Source: Pseudomonas sp. R28(2017)
Lineage (GTDB): Bacteria > Pseudomonadota > Gammaproteobacteria > Pseudomonadales > Pseudomonadaceae
NCBI RefSeq assembly: GCF_002112505.1
Contig: NZ_NEHW01000006.1
Coordinates: 124,001-188,000 of the forward strand
DNA length: 64,000 bases
Direction: 5' to 3'
Positions 1 through 8,532 of this stretch are shown piece after piece; the first letter of the stretch is position 1; each line of letters opens with the position of its first letter. The position numbers were made by a program, and so were the translations under genes. The notes under the pieces are model-generated. The model was not told the origin of the DNA, did no database searches, and saw only the letters and a list, made by a program, of their open reading frames with translations.

Positions 1-1254
1 TTTCGCACCGTGCCGCCCGAGCTGAACGAGGCCGCGCGGGTCTTCCGCCTCTCGGCCTGGCAGCGCTTCTGGCGCCTGGAGCTGCCGTTCGCCATGCCCG
101 GCCTGCTGTGGAACATGATGATGTCGATGTCCGGTGGCTGGTTCTTCCTGGTCGCTGCCGAGGCCATCTCGGTGGCCGGGCAGGACATCAAGCTGCCCGG
201 CATCGGCTCCTATATCGCCGTGGCCATCGACCAGCGCAACCTCGGCGCCATTGCCTGGGCCATCGGCGCGATGCTCACCGGCATCCTGCTTTACGACCAG
301 CTGTTTTTCCGCCCACTGCTGGCCTGGGCCGACCGTTTCCGCTTCGAAGACACCCAGGGCGACACCGCACAGCGCTCCTGGCTGCTTGACGTGGCCCGCC
401 GCAGCCGCTGGCTGAGCACCTTCAGCCGGTGGCTGGCGAAGGGTTTGCAGAGCGCCATGGGCGGGTTCCCCGGGCGCCGCGACGACACCGTGGCACGGCG
501 CCCGTGGCTGCGCCTGCCCGCCTGGTGGCCGCGCGCCTGGGACGCCATCCTGGTGCTGGCCTGCGCCTTCGCCTTCTTGCGCCTGGGGCTGTTCGTGCAC
601 CAGGACGTCGGCTGGGGCGAAGCCCTGCATGTGCTGGGCCTGGGCCTGATCACCCTGTGCCGGGTGATGCTGCTGATCGGCCTTGCTTCGCTGGTGTGGG
701 TGCCGCTGTCGATCTGGATCGGCCTGCGCCCTCGCTACTCGCAGAAGGTCCAGGCGCTGGCGCAGTTTCTTGCCGCCTTCCCGGTCAACCTGCTGTTCCC
801 GTTGGTGGTGTTGCTGCTGGTGCACTTCCAGCTCAACCCGAACCTCTGGCTGAGCCCGCTGATGGTCTTCGGCACCCAGTGGTACATCCTGTTCAACGTG
901 GTCGCGGGCGCCGCGAGCATTCCCTACGAACTGCGCCTGGCCGCCGACAACCTCGGCCTGCGCGGCTGGCTGAAATGGAAGCGCGTGTACCTGCCGGCGG
1001 TGTTCCCCAGCTTCGTCACCGGCGCCATCACCGCCAGCGGTGGCTCGTGGAACGCCAGCATCGTCGCCGAGTACGTCAGCTGGGGTGATACCTCGCTGGT
1101 GGCCGACGGCCTGGGCAGCTACATCAAGCAGATGACCGACGCCGGCGACTTCCACCGCATCGCCCTGGGCATCGGCGTGATGTGCATCTACGTGATGCTG
1201 TTGAACCGCTTCTTCTGGCGCCGCCTGTACCTGCTCGCCGAAAGCCGTCGTTGA
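1..1254 (+). CDS. ABC transporter permease, tandem double-domain, NitT/TauT type (5' end outside window)
   Basis: The frame is open from the first base, so the true start lies upstream. Two inner-membrane permease halves are fused. Each carries an EAA-type loop that would dock on the ATPase: the first near the window edge (PPELNEAARVF) and the second near residue 315 (LRLAADNLGLRG). Each loop is followed by a hydrophobic segment with a conserved Gly-rich stretch. This tandem layout is known for some nitrate/sulfonate/taurine-like importers. The ATPase gene follows 9 bp downstream, so the two form one operon. The substrate cannot be read from the sequence, and the binding protein would lie outside the window. 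Confidence 0.85.
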   Translation, partial: FRTVPPELNEAARVFRLSAWQRFWRLELPFAMPGLLWNMMMSMSGGWFFLVAAEAISVAGQDIKLPGIGSYIAVAIDQRNLGAIAWAIGAMLTGILLYDQLFFRPLLAWADRFRFEDTQGDTAQRSWLLDVARRSRWLSTFSRWLAKGLQSAMGGFPGRRDDTVARRPWLRLPAWWPRAWDAILVLACAFAFLRLGLFVHQDVGWGEALHVLGLGLITLCRVMLLIGLASLVWVPLSIWIGLRPRYSQKVQALAQFLAAFPVNLLFPLVVLLLVHFQLNPNLWLSPLMVFGTQWYILFNVVAGAASIPYELRLAADNLGLRGWLKWKRVYLPAVFPSFVTGAITASGGSWNASIVAEYVSWGDTSLVADGLGSYIKQMTDAGDFHRIALGIGVMCIYVMLLNRFFWRRLYLLAESRR

Positions 1255-1263
1255 GGACCTGCC

Positions 1264-2565
1264 ATGAAACCACTGCTGATCGAACTCAAGGGCGTGAGCA
1301 AGGCCTTCCAGGCCTCGGACGGCACCGCGCGTACCGTGCTCGAAGGCGTCGACTTTCACCTGCGCGAGCGTGAGATCGTCGCCCTGCTGGGCCGTTCCGG
1401 TTCGGGCAAGTCGACCCTGCTGCGGATCATCGCCGGCCTGGTCGGCGCCGACCGTGGCACCGTCAAGTACCATGGCCGGCCGATCCACGGGCCGGTGGGC
1501 GGCGTGGCCATGGTGTTCCAGACTTTCGCGCTGTTCCCCTGGCTGACCGTGCAACAGAACGTCGAGCTCGGCCTGGAAGCCCAGGGCGTGACCCCGGCCG
1601 AGCGCGAGCGTTTGGCCGGCGCGGCGCTGGAGCTGATCGGCCTGTCCGGCTTCGGCGGCGCGCTGCCGCGTGAACTGTCCGGCGGCATGCGCCAGCGCGT
1701 GGGCATTGCCCGCGCCCTGGTGATGAACCCCGAAGTGCTGCTGATGGACGAGGCCTTTTCGGCGCTCGACGTGCTCACCGGCGAAACCCTGCGCGACGAC
1801 ATGCTCGAGCTCTGGGAGGAGCACCGCATCACCACCCGCAGCATCCTGGTGGTGTCGCACAACATCGAGGAGACGGTGATGATGGCCGACCGCATCCTGA
1901 TCCTCTCCAGCGACCCGGGCCGGGTGCGCGCGGAACTGCACATCGACCTGCCACGCCCGCGCAACGCCGATTCTGCCGAGGTCCGCGCGCTGGTCGACGA
2001 GGTCTACGCCCTCATGACCCAGAGCCCCGAAGCCCTCGCGGCAGCGGGCGCGCCGCCGGCCGTGGAGCTGGGCTACCGGCTGCCCGACGCCGACATCGCG
2101 CGGATGGAGAGCGTGCTCGAACTGATCGCCGGCGAGCCCTTCAATGGCGAGGCCGACCTGCCGCACCTGGCCGAGGAAACCGAACTGCCCGACGAGGTGC
2201 TGTTCCCGCTCTACGAGGCCCTCGGCCTGCTCGGTTTCGCCCAGGTGATCGAGGGCGACATCCGCCTCACGCGCCAGGGCCGCCACTACGTCGCCGCCCG
2301 CCAGGCGCGGCGCCAGGACCTGTTCGCGCGCCAGTGCAAGGGGCGTGTATCACTGATCAGCTACATCCTCGACAGCCTGCACCTGGAACCTGCCGGCCTG
2401 CAGGAAAAGACCGTGCTCGACCGCCTGACCGAATACATGGACGCCGAGGAAGCCGAGCGCGTGCTGAAGGTGGCCATCGAGTGGGGGCGCTATGCCGAGC
2501 TCTATGCATACGACTTCCACACCCGCCGCCTGACCCTGGCCCGGGAAATGCCGGTTGAACAGTGA
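1264..2565 (+). CDS. ABC transporter ATP-binding protein with C-terminal AAA-associated domain
   Basis: This is the ATPase partner of the preceding double permease. It shows Walker A GRSGSGKST at residues 43-51, the signature LSGGM at 138-142 and Walker B LLMDEAFSALD around 159-169, followed by the switch His in VVSHN. After about residue 270 there is an extra domain of about 150 residues. It looks like the AAA-associated C-terminal domain found in some NitT/TauT-family ATPases, which is presumably regulatory. At 433 aa the protein is much longer than a plain 250-aa ATPase. It lies 9 bp after the permease stop, so the two are co-transcribed. The imported substrate is unknown. Confidence 0.85.
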   Translation: MKPLLIELKGVSKAFQASDGTARTVLEGVDFHLREREIVALLGRSGSGKSTLLRIIAGLVGADRGTVKYHGRPIHGPVGGVAMVFQTFALFPWLTVQQNVELGLEAQGVTPAERERLAGAALELIGLSGFGGALPRELSGGMRQRVGIARALVMNPEVLLMDEAFSALDVLTGETLRDDMLELWEEHRITTRSILVVSHNIEETVMMADRILILSSDPGRVRAELHIDLPRPRNADSAEVRALVDEVYALMTQSPEALAAAGAPPAVELGYRLPDADIARMESVLELIAGEPFNGEADLPHLAEETELPDEVLFPLYEALGLLGFAQVIEGDIRLTRQGRHYVAARQARRQDLFARQCKGRVSLISYILDSLHLEPAGLQEKTVLDRLTEYMDAEEAERVLKVAIEWGRYAELYAYDFHTRRLTLAREMPVEQ

Positions 2566-2694
2566 TTGCGGTGGCGGTCACTTGCCGCTGGTCACTGCCT
2601 GGCTTGAGATCCCGCTCAGGTGTCATAACCTGAAGGCTGCACAGTGCCTCACCTCGCAGCCGCCCCGCGGCTGCCCCACCCATGGGAGAAGACA

Positions 2695-3300
2695 ATGAAG
2701 CTCTTTTATACGCCAGGTGCCTGTTCACTCTCGCCACACATCGTACTCAACGAACTGGACCTGCCCTACACCGCCGAAAAAGTCGACCTGAAGACCCACA
2801 CCACTGCCAGCGGCGCGGACTTCTACTCGGTCAATGCCAAGGGCTATGTGCCGGCCCTGCAACTGGATAACGGCGAAGTCCTTACCGAAGGCCCGGCCAT
2901 CATCCAGTACCTCGCCGAACAGAAACCCCAGGCCAACCTGCTGCCTGCGGCAGGCTCGCTGGAGCGCGCGCGGGTGCAGGAATGGCTGAACTTCATTGGC
3001 ACCGAACTGCACAAGACCCTCGGCGCCCTGTTCAACGCCAGCATCAGCGCAGAGGCCAAGAGCAAGACCCTCGACACCTTCGGCAAACGCCTGGGCTTCG
3101 TGGAGAAAGCCTTGCAAGGCAAGGATTACCTCACCGGCAAGGCCTTCAGCGTGGCCGATGCCTACCTGTTCACCATCGTCAACTGGGCGCCCATGTTGGG
3201 CATCGACCTTTCACCCTGGCCGACCGTGACGCAGTTCCAGCAGCGCGTCGCCAGCCGGCCGGCCGTGCACAAGACCCTGCAGGCTGAAGGCCTGATCTGA
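2695..3300 (+). CDS. gstA: Beta-class glutathione S-transferase
   Basis: A 201-aa cytosolic glutathione S-transferase. The N-terminus MKLFYTPGACS has the Cys10 typical of bacterial beta-class enzymes. EGPAIIQYLAE at about residues 64-74 forms the glutathione gamma-glutamyl contact (the ES/EG-AI motif). The C-terminal helical domain ends with FSVADAYLFTIVNW, the usual N-capping/hydrophobic-staple region. I chose the ATG at 2695 because GGGAGAAG lies just upstream and the GST fold begins there; an in-frame extension from 2644 has no support. The gene stands alone, followed by a REP pair. The preceding ABC operon ends 129 bp upstream. The role is presumably detoxification of electrophiles or peroxides. 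Confidence 0.93.
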   Translation: MKLFYTPGACSLSPHIVLNELDLPYTAEKVDLKTHTTASGADFYSVNAKGYVPALQLDNGEVLTEGPAIIQYLAEQKPQANLLPAAGSLERARVQEWLNFIGTELHKTLGALFNASISAEAKSKTLDTFGKRLGFVEKALQGKDYLTGKAFSVADAYLFTIVNWAPMLGIDLSPWPTVTQFQQRVASRPAVHKTLQAEGLI

Positions 3301-3385
3301 CGTACACCGTCCCCGTGGGAGATCACCCAGCCCTTTGGGCTGCGGTCGCGCAGAGAACAAAGCCTCAGCAAGCGCCGCTTTACCC

Positions 3386-3470
3386 TGTGGGAGCGGGCGT
3401 GCCCGCGAAGCATGCGACGCGGTACATGGCACCGGCTTCGCCGGTGTTCGCGGGCACGCCCGCTCCCACA
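3386..3470. repeat. REP pair (Pseudomonas BIME-like)
   Basis: Two inverted copies of the P. putida REP motif. TGTGGGAGCGGGCGTGCCCGCGAA on the left pairs with TTCGCGGGCACGCCCGCTCCCACA on the right, split here into arms of at most 24 bases around a short GC-rich hairpin (ACCGGCTTCGCCGGT). It lies between gstA and the chrBA locus. Confidence 0.9.
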
Positions 3471-3533
3471 AGATCTTCGCTAAATCAAAGCTCCGCCGTC
3501 ATGAAATGAAAATTCGCTGACGTGCGATGAGAA

Positions 3534-3837
3534 GTGGCCACCGCCACTGCTGCCTTAGGGCCGCAAGCGGCGCACGCGCAAGCAGCCGACCTTGCGCACG
3601 ACACTCAGCAGCAAGCGCTGATCGGCAACGCGACCCATCAGGCCCCGGCGGCCAACCCGCTGGTGCCCCGCAGGAAAAGAGCCGCGCCCGGTTCGTTGCA
3701 GCCCTGCTGGCCGATGCCCTGGCACCGAGCAACTCACCGCTGACCAACCGGCGGCGCTGCGCAAGCTGGTGGACACCGGCGGCATGAGCCTGGCCAGGGG
3801 CATCGGCCAGTTCGGCCACGACCTGCTGCGTAAGTAG
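3534..3837 (+). pseudogene. Degenerate coding remnant, unknown family
   Basis: Protein-like stretches occur consecutively in three different frames. First is an Ala/Gln-rich segment containing DTQQQALIGNATHQAP. Then comes EKSRARFVAALLADALAP in a second frame. Last is EQLTADQPAALRKLVDTGGM followed by SLARGIGQFGHDLLRK and a TAG at 3835-3837. Together they look like one small gene broken by at least two frameshifts. I do not recognise the family. The rest of the 3301-4081 interval holds the REP pair and nothing else I can identify before the chrB promoter. Confidence 0.35.
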
Positions 3838-4043
3838 ACCTGCCAGATTTCCGCGACGAAGGGTAGCAACAGCGCCACCGCTGCGCTGACCAGGTCGAGA
3901 CAGACCAGCATGGCATTTCTGGGGAAGTGTTCAGCGAACGCGCCGGGACAACAGCTCATCCCCCCTGGGGGATACGGTCAACGCGATTCCATGTTGTTCA
4001 GCGCGTTTGATGACTACCCGTTGCATTTGGCTGGATTTCGCCT

Positions 4044-4063
4044 AATGTAGAGACAGATACATT
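4044..4063. promoter_or_regulatory. Candidate ChrB operator
   Basis: A perfect inverted repeat, AATGTA-N8-TACATT, lies 18 bp upstream of the chrB start. ChrB proteins are known chromate-responsive repressors of chr operons in other bacteria, so autoregulation at this site is a reasonable inference. Confidence 0.45.
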
Positions 4064-4081
4064 TTTCGTTGAGATCGCTAC

Positions 4082-5023
4082 ATGATTGATTGGTCGCTAC
4101 TGATCCTTGGGCTACCGACGGCCAACGCCACCGAGCGTATGCGCGCCTGGAGAACCCTCAAGGCCTCTGGCGCAGCTGTGTTGCGGGATGGTGTGTACCT
4201 GATGCCTGAACACAACGCGGGCCGCGAAACGTTCGAAGCCGTGGAGCGAGATGTGCTGGCGATCAACGGCACGGCATTTTTGTTGTCGCTGCCTGAACGT
4301 GAGGAGCGCTTCAGCGGCTTGTTCGACAGAAGCAATGAGTACGCCAGGCTGATAGATGAAATTGCACGCTGCCAAGCTGACCTGTTGCCGGAGAATGCAC
4401 TGCAGACAGCCCGGCAAGTGCGCAAGCTCAGGAAGGCCTTCGCCCAGTTGGCAGCGATCGACTTCTTCCCAGGCGTGCTCAAGAACCAAGCCGACTCGGC
4501 CCTGCAGGGGCTTGAGACCGCGATTAGCCGTGCACTGTCCTCCGATGAGCCGAGTGCGCACGATGAGGCCATCAACCCGCTGGAGCGCAGCGAATACCAA
4601 GGTCGCCGATGGGCAACGCGCAAGCGCCCGTGGGTGGATCGGTTGGCCTGTGCCTGGCTGATCCGTCGCTTCATCGATGCCGACGCCCAATTCATTTGGC
4701 TGGACAGCCCCAGCGACTGCCCAAGCGATGCCCTTGGCTTTGATTTTGATGGGGCCAGGTTCAGCCACGTTGGCCAGCGGGTTTCTCTCGAAACCCTCAT
4801 CGAGAGTTTTGCCGTTCAGCAGCCAGGTCTGACACGCCTGGCAGGCGTCATCCACTACCTGGATGTGGGAGGCAACCAACCTGCCGAGGCACCCGGTATC
4901 GAGCGTGTCCTCGCCGGCCTCAGAGAGAGCATCGGCGATGACGATCAACTGACAGCAGTCGCCGGGGGCATCTTCGATGGTCTGCTGACGGCTTTCGCGA
5001 GTGAGGAAGCCCAAAATGGCTGA
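4082..5023 (+). CDS. chrB: Chromate resistance protein ChrB
   Basis: A 313-aa cytosolic protein. The N-terminal region (WSLLILGLPTANATERMRAWRTLKA ... YLMPEH, about 1-150) matches the ChrB N-terminal domain. The C-terminal half (RPWVDRLACAWLIRRFIDADAQFIWL, from about 181) matches the chromate-resistance/ChrB domain. In characterised systems ChrB senses chromate and derepresses chrA. The stop overlaps the chrA start by 8 bp, so the two genes are translationally coupled. An inverted repeat just upstream is the likely operator. The ATG at 4082 is the natural start, although the Shine-Dalgarno is weak (GAGA). Family assignment is confident; the regulatory role is inferred from homologues. Confidence 0.9.
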   Translation: MIDWSLLILGLPTANATERMRAWRTLKASGAAVLRDGVYLMPEHNAGRETFEAVERDVLAINGTAFLLSLPEREERFSGLFDRSNEYARLIDEIARCQADLLPENALQTARQVRKLRKAFAQLAAIDFFPGVLKNQADSALQGLETAISRALSSDEPSAHDEAINPLERSEYQGRRWATRKRPWVDRLACAWLIRRFIDADAQFIWLDSPSDCPSDALGFDFDGARFSHVGQRVSLETLIESFAVQQPGLTRLAGVIHYLDVGGNQPAEAPGIERVLAGLRESIGDDDQLTAVAGGIFDGLLTAFASEEAQNG

Positions 5024-6386
5024 CACCCCCTGCGCAGTGAGCGAGCAGCCGCCATCGCAAGCGGCCCAGCATCCGATTGGCCTCCGTGAAGCCTTCCTGT
5101 TCTGGCTCAAATTGGGCTTCATCAGCTTTGGCGGGCCCGCCGGGCAGATCTCGATCATGCACCAGGAGCTGGTCGAGCGTCGTCGCTGGATCAGCGAGAA
5201 GCGGTTCCTGCACGCGCTCAATTACTGCATGTTGTTGCCAGGCCCTGAGGCTCAGCAGCTAGCCACCTACATCGGCTGGCTCATGCACCGCACGTGGGGC
5301 GGGCTGATTGCCGGCGCATTGTTCGTGCTGCCTTCGCTGTTCATCCTGATTGGTTTGTCCTGGGTCTACATCGCCTTTGGCGAGGTACCGATAGTCGCGG
5401 GAATCTTCTATGGCATCAAGCCGGCGGTCACGGCCATTGTCGTCCACGCAGCCCATCGGATTGGCTCGCGAGCCTTGAAGAATGGTTGGCTGTGGGCCAT
5501 GGCTGGTGCTTCGTTCGTGGCCATCTTCGCCCTCAACGTGCCGTTCCCGCTGATCGTGCTGATGGCCGCCACCATCGGCTATGCAGGGGGTCGCTTCGCC
5601 CCAGGCAAATTCGTGATCGGTGGCGGTCATGGAGGCGCGAAGAACAGCTATGGCCCTGCCCTGATCGATGACGACACGCCAACACCTGAACATGCCCGTT
5701 TCAGCTTGGGGCGTCTGCTACGCCTGCTGCTGATAGGCGCCGCGCTCTGGATCCTGCCCATGGGGCTGTTGACGCTGTCGTTTGGCTGGAACGCAACCCT
5801 GACGCAAATGGGCTGGTTCTTCACCAAGGCCGCCCTGATGACATTTGGCGGTGCATACGCTGTGCTGCCCTATGTCTACCAGGGCGCTGTCGGGCACTAT
5901 GGCTGGCTGTCTCCGACCCAGATGATCGATGGCCTCGCCTTGGGAGAAACCACGCCTGGGCCGCTGATCATGGTGGTGGCCTTTGTCGGCTTCGTCGGTG
6001 GCTATATGTATCCAATGTTCGGTGCGCAACACCCGTTCCTTGCTGGCGCCATCGCGGCGAGCCTCGTCACCTGGTTCACCTTCCTGCCTTCGTTCATTTT
6101 CATTCTTGCCGGTGGGCCGTTGGTGGAGTCGACTCACAACGAGATGAAATTCACCGCACCGCTGACGGGCATCACCGCCGCTGTGGTGGGGGTGATCCTG
6201 AACCTCGCCATGTTCTTCGGCTACCACGTGCTATGGCCAAAGGGTTTCAGTGGGGCGTTTGACTGGCCTTCAGCGGTGATCGCGGTCGCTGCAGCAATTG
6301 CCCTGTTCCGCTTCAAGCGGGGTGTGATCCAGGTTCTGTTCGCTTGCGCCCTGGCAGGCCTGGCAGTCCACATGTTGCGTGGTTGA
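5016..6386 (+). CDS. chrA: Chromate efflux transporter ChrA
   Basis: A 456-aa inner-membrane chromate exporter of the long-chain (two-domain) CHR family. The N-terminal half has FGGPAGQISIMHQELVERRRW and the LPGPEAQQLATYIGW motif. The C-terminal half repeats the pattern with FGGAYAVLPYVYQGAV and GLALGETTPGPLIMV. Numerous hydrophobic segments fit about ten to thirteen membrane spans. I chose the ATG at 5016 because GAGGAAG lies 8 bases upstream and it overlaps the chrB stop; an earlier in-frame GTG at 5001 would lie inside the Shine-Dalgarno. With chrB it forms a compact chromate-resistance operon set among repeats, consistent with acquisition as an accessory module. Confidence 0.95.
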   Translation: MADTPCAVSEQPPSQAAQHPIGLREAFLFWLKLGFISFGGPAGQISIMHQELVERRRWISEKRFLHALNYCMLLPGPEAQQLATYIGWLMHRTWGGLIAGALFVLPSLFILIGLSWVYIAFGEVPIVAGIFYGIKPAVTAIVVHAAHRIGSRALKNGWLWAMAGASFVAIFALNVPFPLIVLMAATIGYAGGRFAPGKFVIGGGHGGAKNSYGPALIDDDTPTPEHARFSLGRLLRLLLIGAALWILPMGLLTLSFGWNATLTQMGWFFTKAALMTFGGAYAVLPYVYQGAVGHYGWLSPTQMIDGLALGETTPGPLIMVVAFVGFVGGYMYPMFGAQHPFLAGAIAASLVTWFTFLPSFIFILAGGPLVESTHNEMKFTAPLTGITAAVVGVILNLAMFFGYHVLWPKGFSGAFDWPSAVIAVAAAIALFRFKRGVIQVLFACALAGLAVHMLRG

Positions 6387-6488
6387 TACTGATTGCCGGC
6401 CGGCACCATCGGCCGGATTTTCATGACCCATCACCTGCTGGCACCTTGTGTACCCGTAACGGGAAAAGAAGCTCGGATGGAGGTCCGC

Positions 6489-6664
6489 TTTGGGTCGGAA
6501 GCGGTCAGGAGTGACCGGTAGCTTTCGACCCACAGCAGTCGCTGAAATAAACTGATGTCGTGAGTGCTATGCGCACTATGTGGGAGCGGGCGTGCCCGCG
6601 AACACCGGCGCAGCCGGTGCCAGTCTCCGTGTTTGATTCTTCGCGGGCACGCCCGCTCCCACAG
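6489..6664. repeat. Composite repeat: GGGTCG/CGACCC palindrome, left arm and REP pair
   Basis: From left to right there is a palindromic unit opening GGGTCG and closing CGACCC (about 6490-6533), an arm ending TCGTGAGTGCTATGCGCAC, then a REP pair (6579-6664) of the TGTGGGAGCGGG type. The same order recurs at 20586-20853. This fills nearly all of the 344-bp gap between chrA and the OPT transporter. Confidence 0.75.
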
Positions 6665-6730
6665 TGAACCTTCGTGGCGGCCGGGGCTCAGTTGTCCAGA
6701 GCTCGCTTGCGACGTCGACAAAGGATTGCC

Positions 6731-8479
6731 ATGACAGATGCCCCCTCCATCCCCCTCCCCACGGTGCGCGTCGAACGTGAACTGAGCCTGCGGGCGGTGC
6801 TCACCGGCGCGGGGCTGGGCATCCTGCTCACGCCCTCGAACGTGTATGCGGGGCTGAAGATCGGCTGGTCCTTCAACATGTCGATCATCGCCCTGCTGGT
6901 CGGCTTCGCCCTGTGGCAGGGGCTGGCGGGGCGCAGGAACAATCAGCCTGCGTGGACCTTGCACGAAAGCAACATCAACCAGACCGTGGCCTCGGCCGCC
7001 GCCTCCATCGTCTCCGGCGGGCTGGTGGCGCCGATCCCCGCCTATACCCTGCTGACCGGTCACCAGCTGGACCCGCTGCCGCTGATGGCCTGGGTGTTCT
7101 CGGTGAGTTTTCTGGGCATCTGGATTGCCTGGTACCTGCGCCCTGCCCTGCTCAACGACCATGGCCTGAAATTCCCCGAGGGCATGGCGACCCTGGAAAC
7201 GCTGCAACAGATCTACAACCACGGGCAGGAAGCCATGGCGCGGATCAAGGTGCTGTGCAGCGCTGCGCTGTTGTCGGGGCTGGTGAAGTGGCTCGACGGC
7301 TTCGTCTGGGCGATACCGCGCTGGGCACCTGCGCCTGCGCTCGAGCGCCTGACCTTCACGCTCGACCCGTCGCTGATGCTGGTCGGCTTCGGCAGCATCA
7401 TCGGCATCCGCGTGGGCCTGACCTTGCTGATCGGCGCCGCACTGGCCTGGGGCGGGCTGGCGCCGTGGCTGATCGAGCATGCCCTGGTGGTACTCGCCCC
7501 GAACGCCAGCGGCCCCCAGTTTGCCGCACTGGTGGAATGGCTGTTGTGGCCGGGCGTGAGCCTGATGGTGTGCGCGACCCTGACTTCATTGCTGGTTCGC
7601 CTGTTCCAGGTGCCCCGGGGATCGCCCGCCAACCCGCGTGCGCCGCGCGCCAGAGTGCGCATTACCCCTTGGCCTGCGGCGGGCCTGCTGCTGTCCATCG
7701 CGCTGATCGTGACCCTGCAAGCGCTGTTGTTCGGCATCGACTGGTGGATGGCGCTGCTGAGCATCCCGTTGGCAGTGTGCCTGGCCGTGGTCGCCGCGCG
7801 CGTGGTCGGCGCCACTGGCATCGCGCCGATTGGCGCCATCGGCAAGCTGTCGCAGCTCAGCTTCGGCCTGATCGCCCCGGGCCAGGTGCCGATCAACCTG
7901 ATGAGCGCCAACACGGCAGGTGGCGCGGCCGGGCAATCCACCGACCTGATGAACGACTTCAAGGTTGGCCTGGCGATCGGCGCAACGGCGCACAAGCAGC
8001 TGATTGCGCAGTGCATCGGGATCTTCATCGGCAGCGTGGTCGGGGTGCTGGTGTATCGGGTGCTGATTCCCGACCCGCAGGCCTTGCTGCTCACCGAGCA
8101 GTGGCCGGCACCGGCCGTGGCGACCTGGAAAGCGGTGGCGCAGACATTGACCCAGGGGCTGGGGGCGCTGTCGCTGGAGTTGCGTTGGGCGATTGTGCTC
8201 GGCAGCGGGGTTGGCGTGCTGCTGGGGGCGCTGGACAGCCTGCTGCCTCAGCGGGCAGCGCGCTGGCTGCCGAGTACCGCGGCGTTGGGGCTGGCGTTCA
8301 TCCTGCCGGCGTCGATCAGCCTGATGATGGGGCTGGGGGCGGTGGTTACCTGGCTGGTCAGTTGCCGGTGGCCGAGCGTTACCGAGCGGTTTGCGATCAC
8401 GGCGGCGGCAGGGTTGATTGCCGGGGAAAGCATCATGGGGGTGGCGGCGTCGTTCTGGGAAATGCTGCGAGGGTTGTAG
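6731..8479 (+). CDS. OPT-family oligopeptide/metal-chelate transporter
   Basis: A 582-aa integral membrane protein rich in hydrophobic segments. N-terminal features include GAGLGILLTPSNVYAGLKIGWSFNMS and NINQTVASAAASIVSGG, and later SANTAGGAAGQSTDLMNDFKVG. These Gly/Asn/Ser-rich membrane motifs are characteristic of the OPT (oligopeptide/YSL) family. Bacterial members are thought to import peptides or peptide-like siderophore conjugates, but the substrate here is not readable. I chose the ATG at 6731 because it follows AAGG and opens the conserved region; an in-frame extension to 6674 runs back toward the repeat element. It is monocistronic, and the next gene is convergent. Confidence 0.85.
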   Translation: MTDAPSIPLPTVRVERELSLRAVLTGAGLGILLTPSNVYAGLKIGWSFNMSIIALLVGFALWQGLAGRRNNQPAWTLHESNINQTVASAAASIVSGGLVAPIPAYTLLTGHQLDPLPLMAWVFSVSFLGIWIAWYLRPALLNDHGLKFPEGMATLETLQQIYNHGQEAMARIKVLCSAALLSGLVKWLDGFVWAIPRWAPAPALERLTFTLDPSLMLVGFGSIIGIRVGLTLLIGAALAWGGLAPWLIEHALVVLAPNASGPQFAALVEWLLWPGVSLMVCATLTSLLVRLFQVPRGSPANPRAPRARVRITPWPAAGLLLSIALIVTLQALLFGIDWWMALLSIPLAVCLAVVAARVVGATGIAPIGAIGKLSQLSFGLIAPGQVPINLMSANTAGGAAGQSTDLMNDFKVGLAIGATAHKQLIAQCIGIFIGSVVGVLVYRVLIPDPQALLLTEQWPAPAVATWKAVAQTLTQGLGALSLELRWAIVLGSGVGVLLGALDSLLPQRAARWLPSTAALGLAFILPASISLMMGLGAVVTWLVSCRWPSVTERFAITAAAGLIAGESIMGVAASFWEMLRGL

Positions 8480-8532
8480 GCCAAAATATGCCTTCGATGT
8501 CACTGCACCGGCGATGAGGATTGGTCGCGCGA

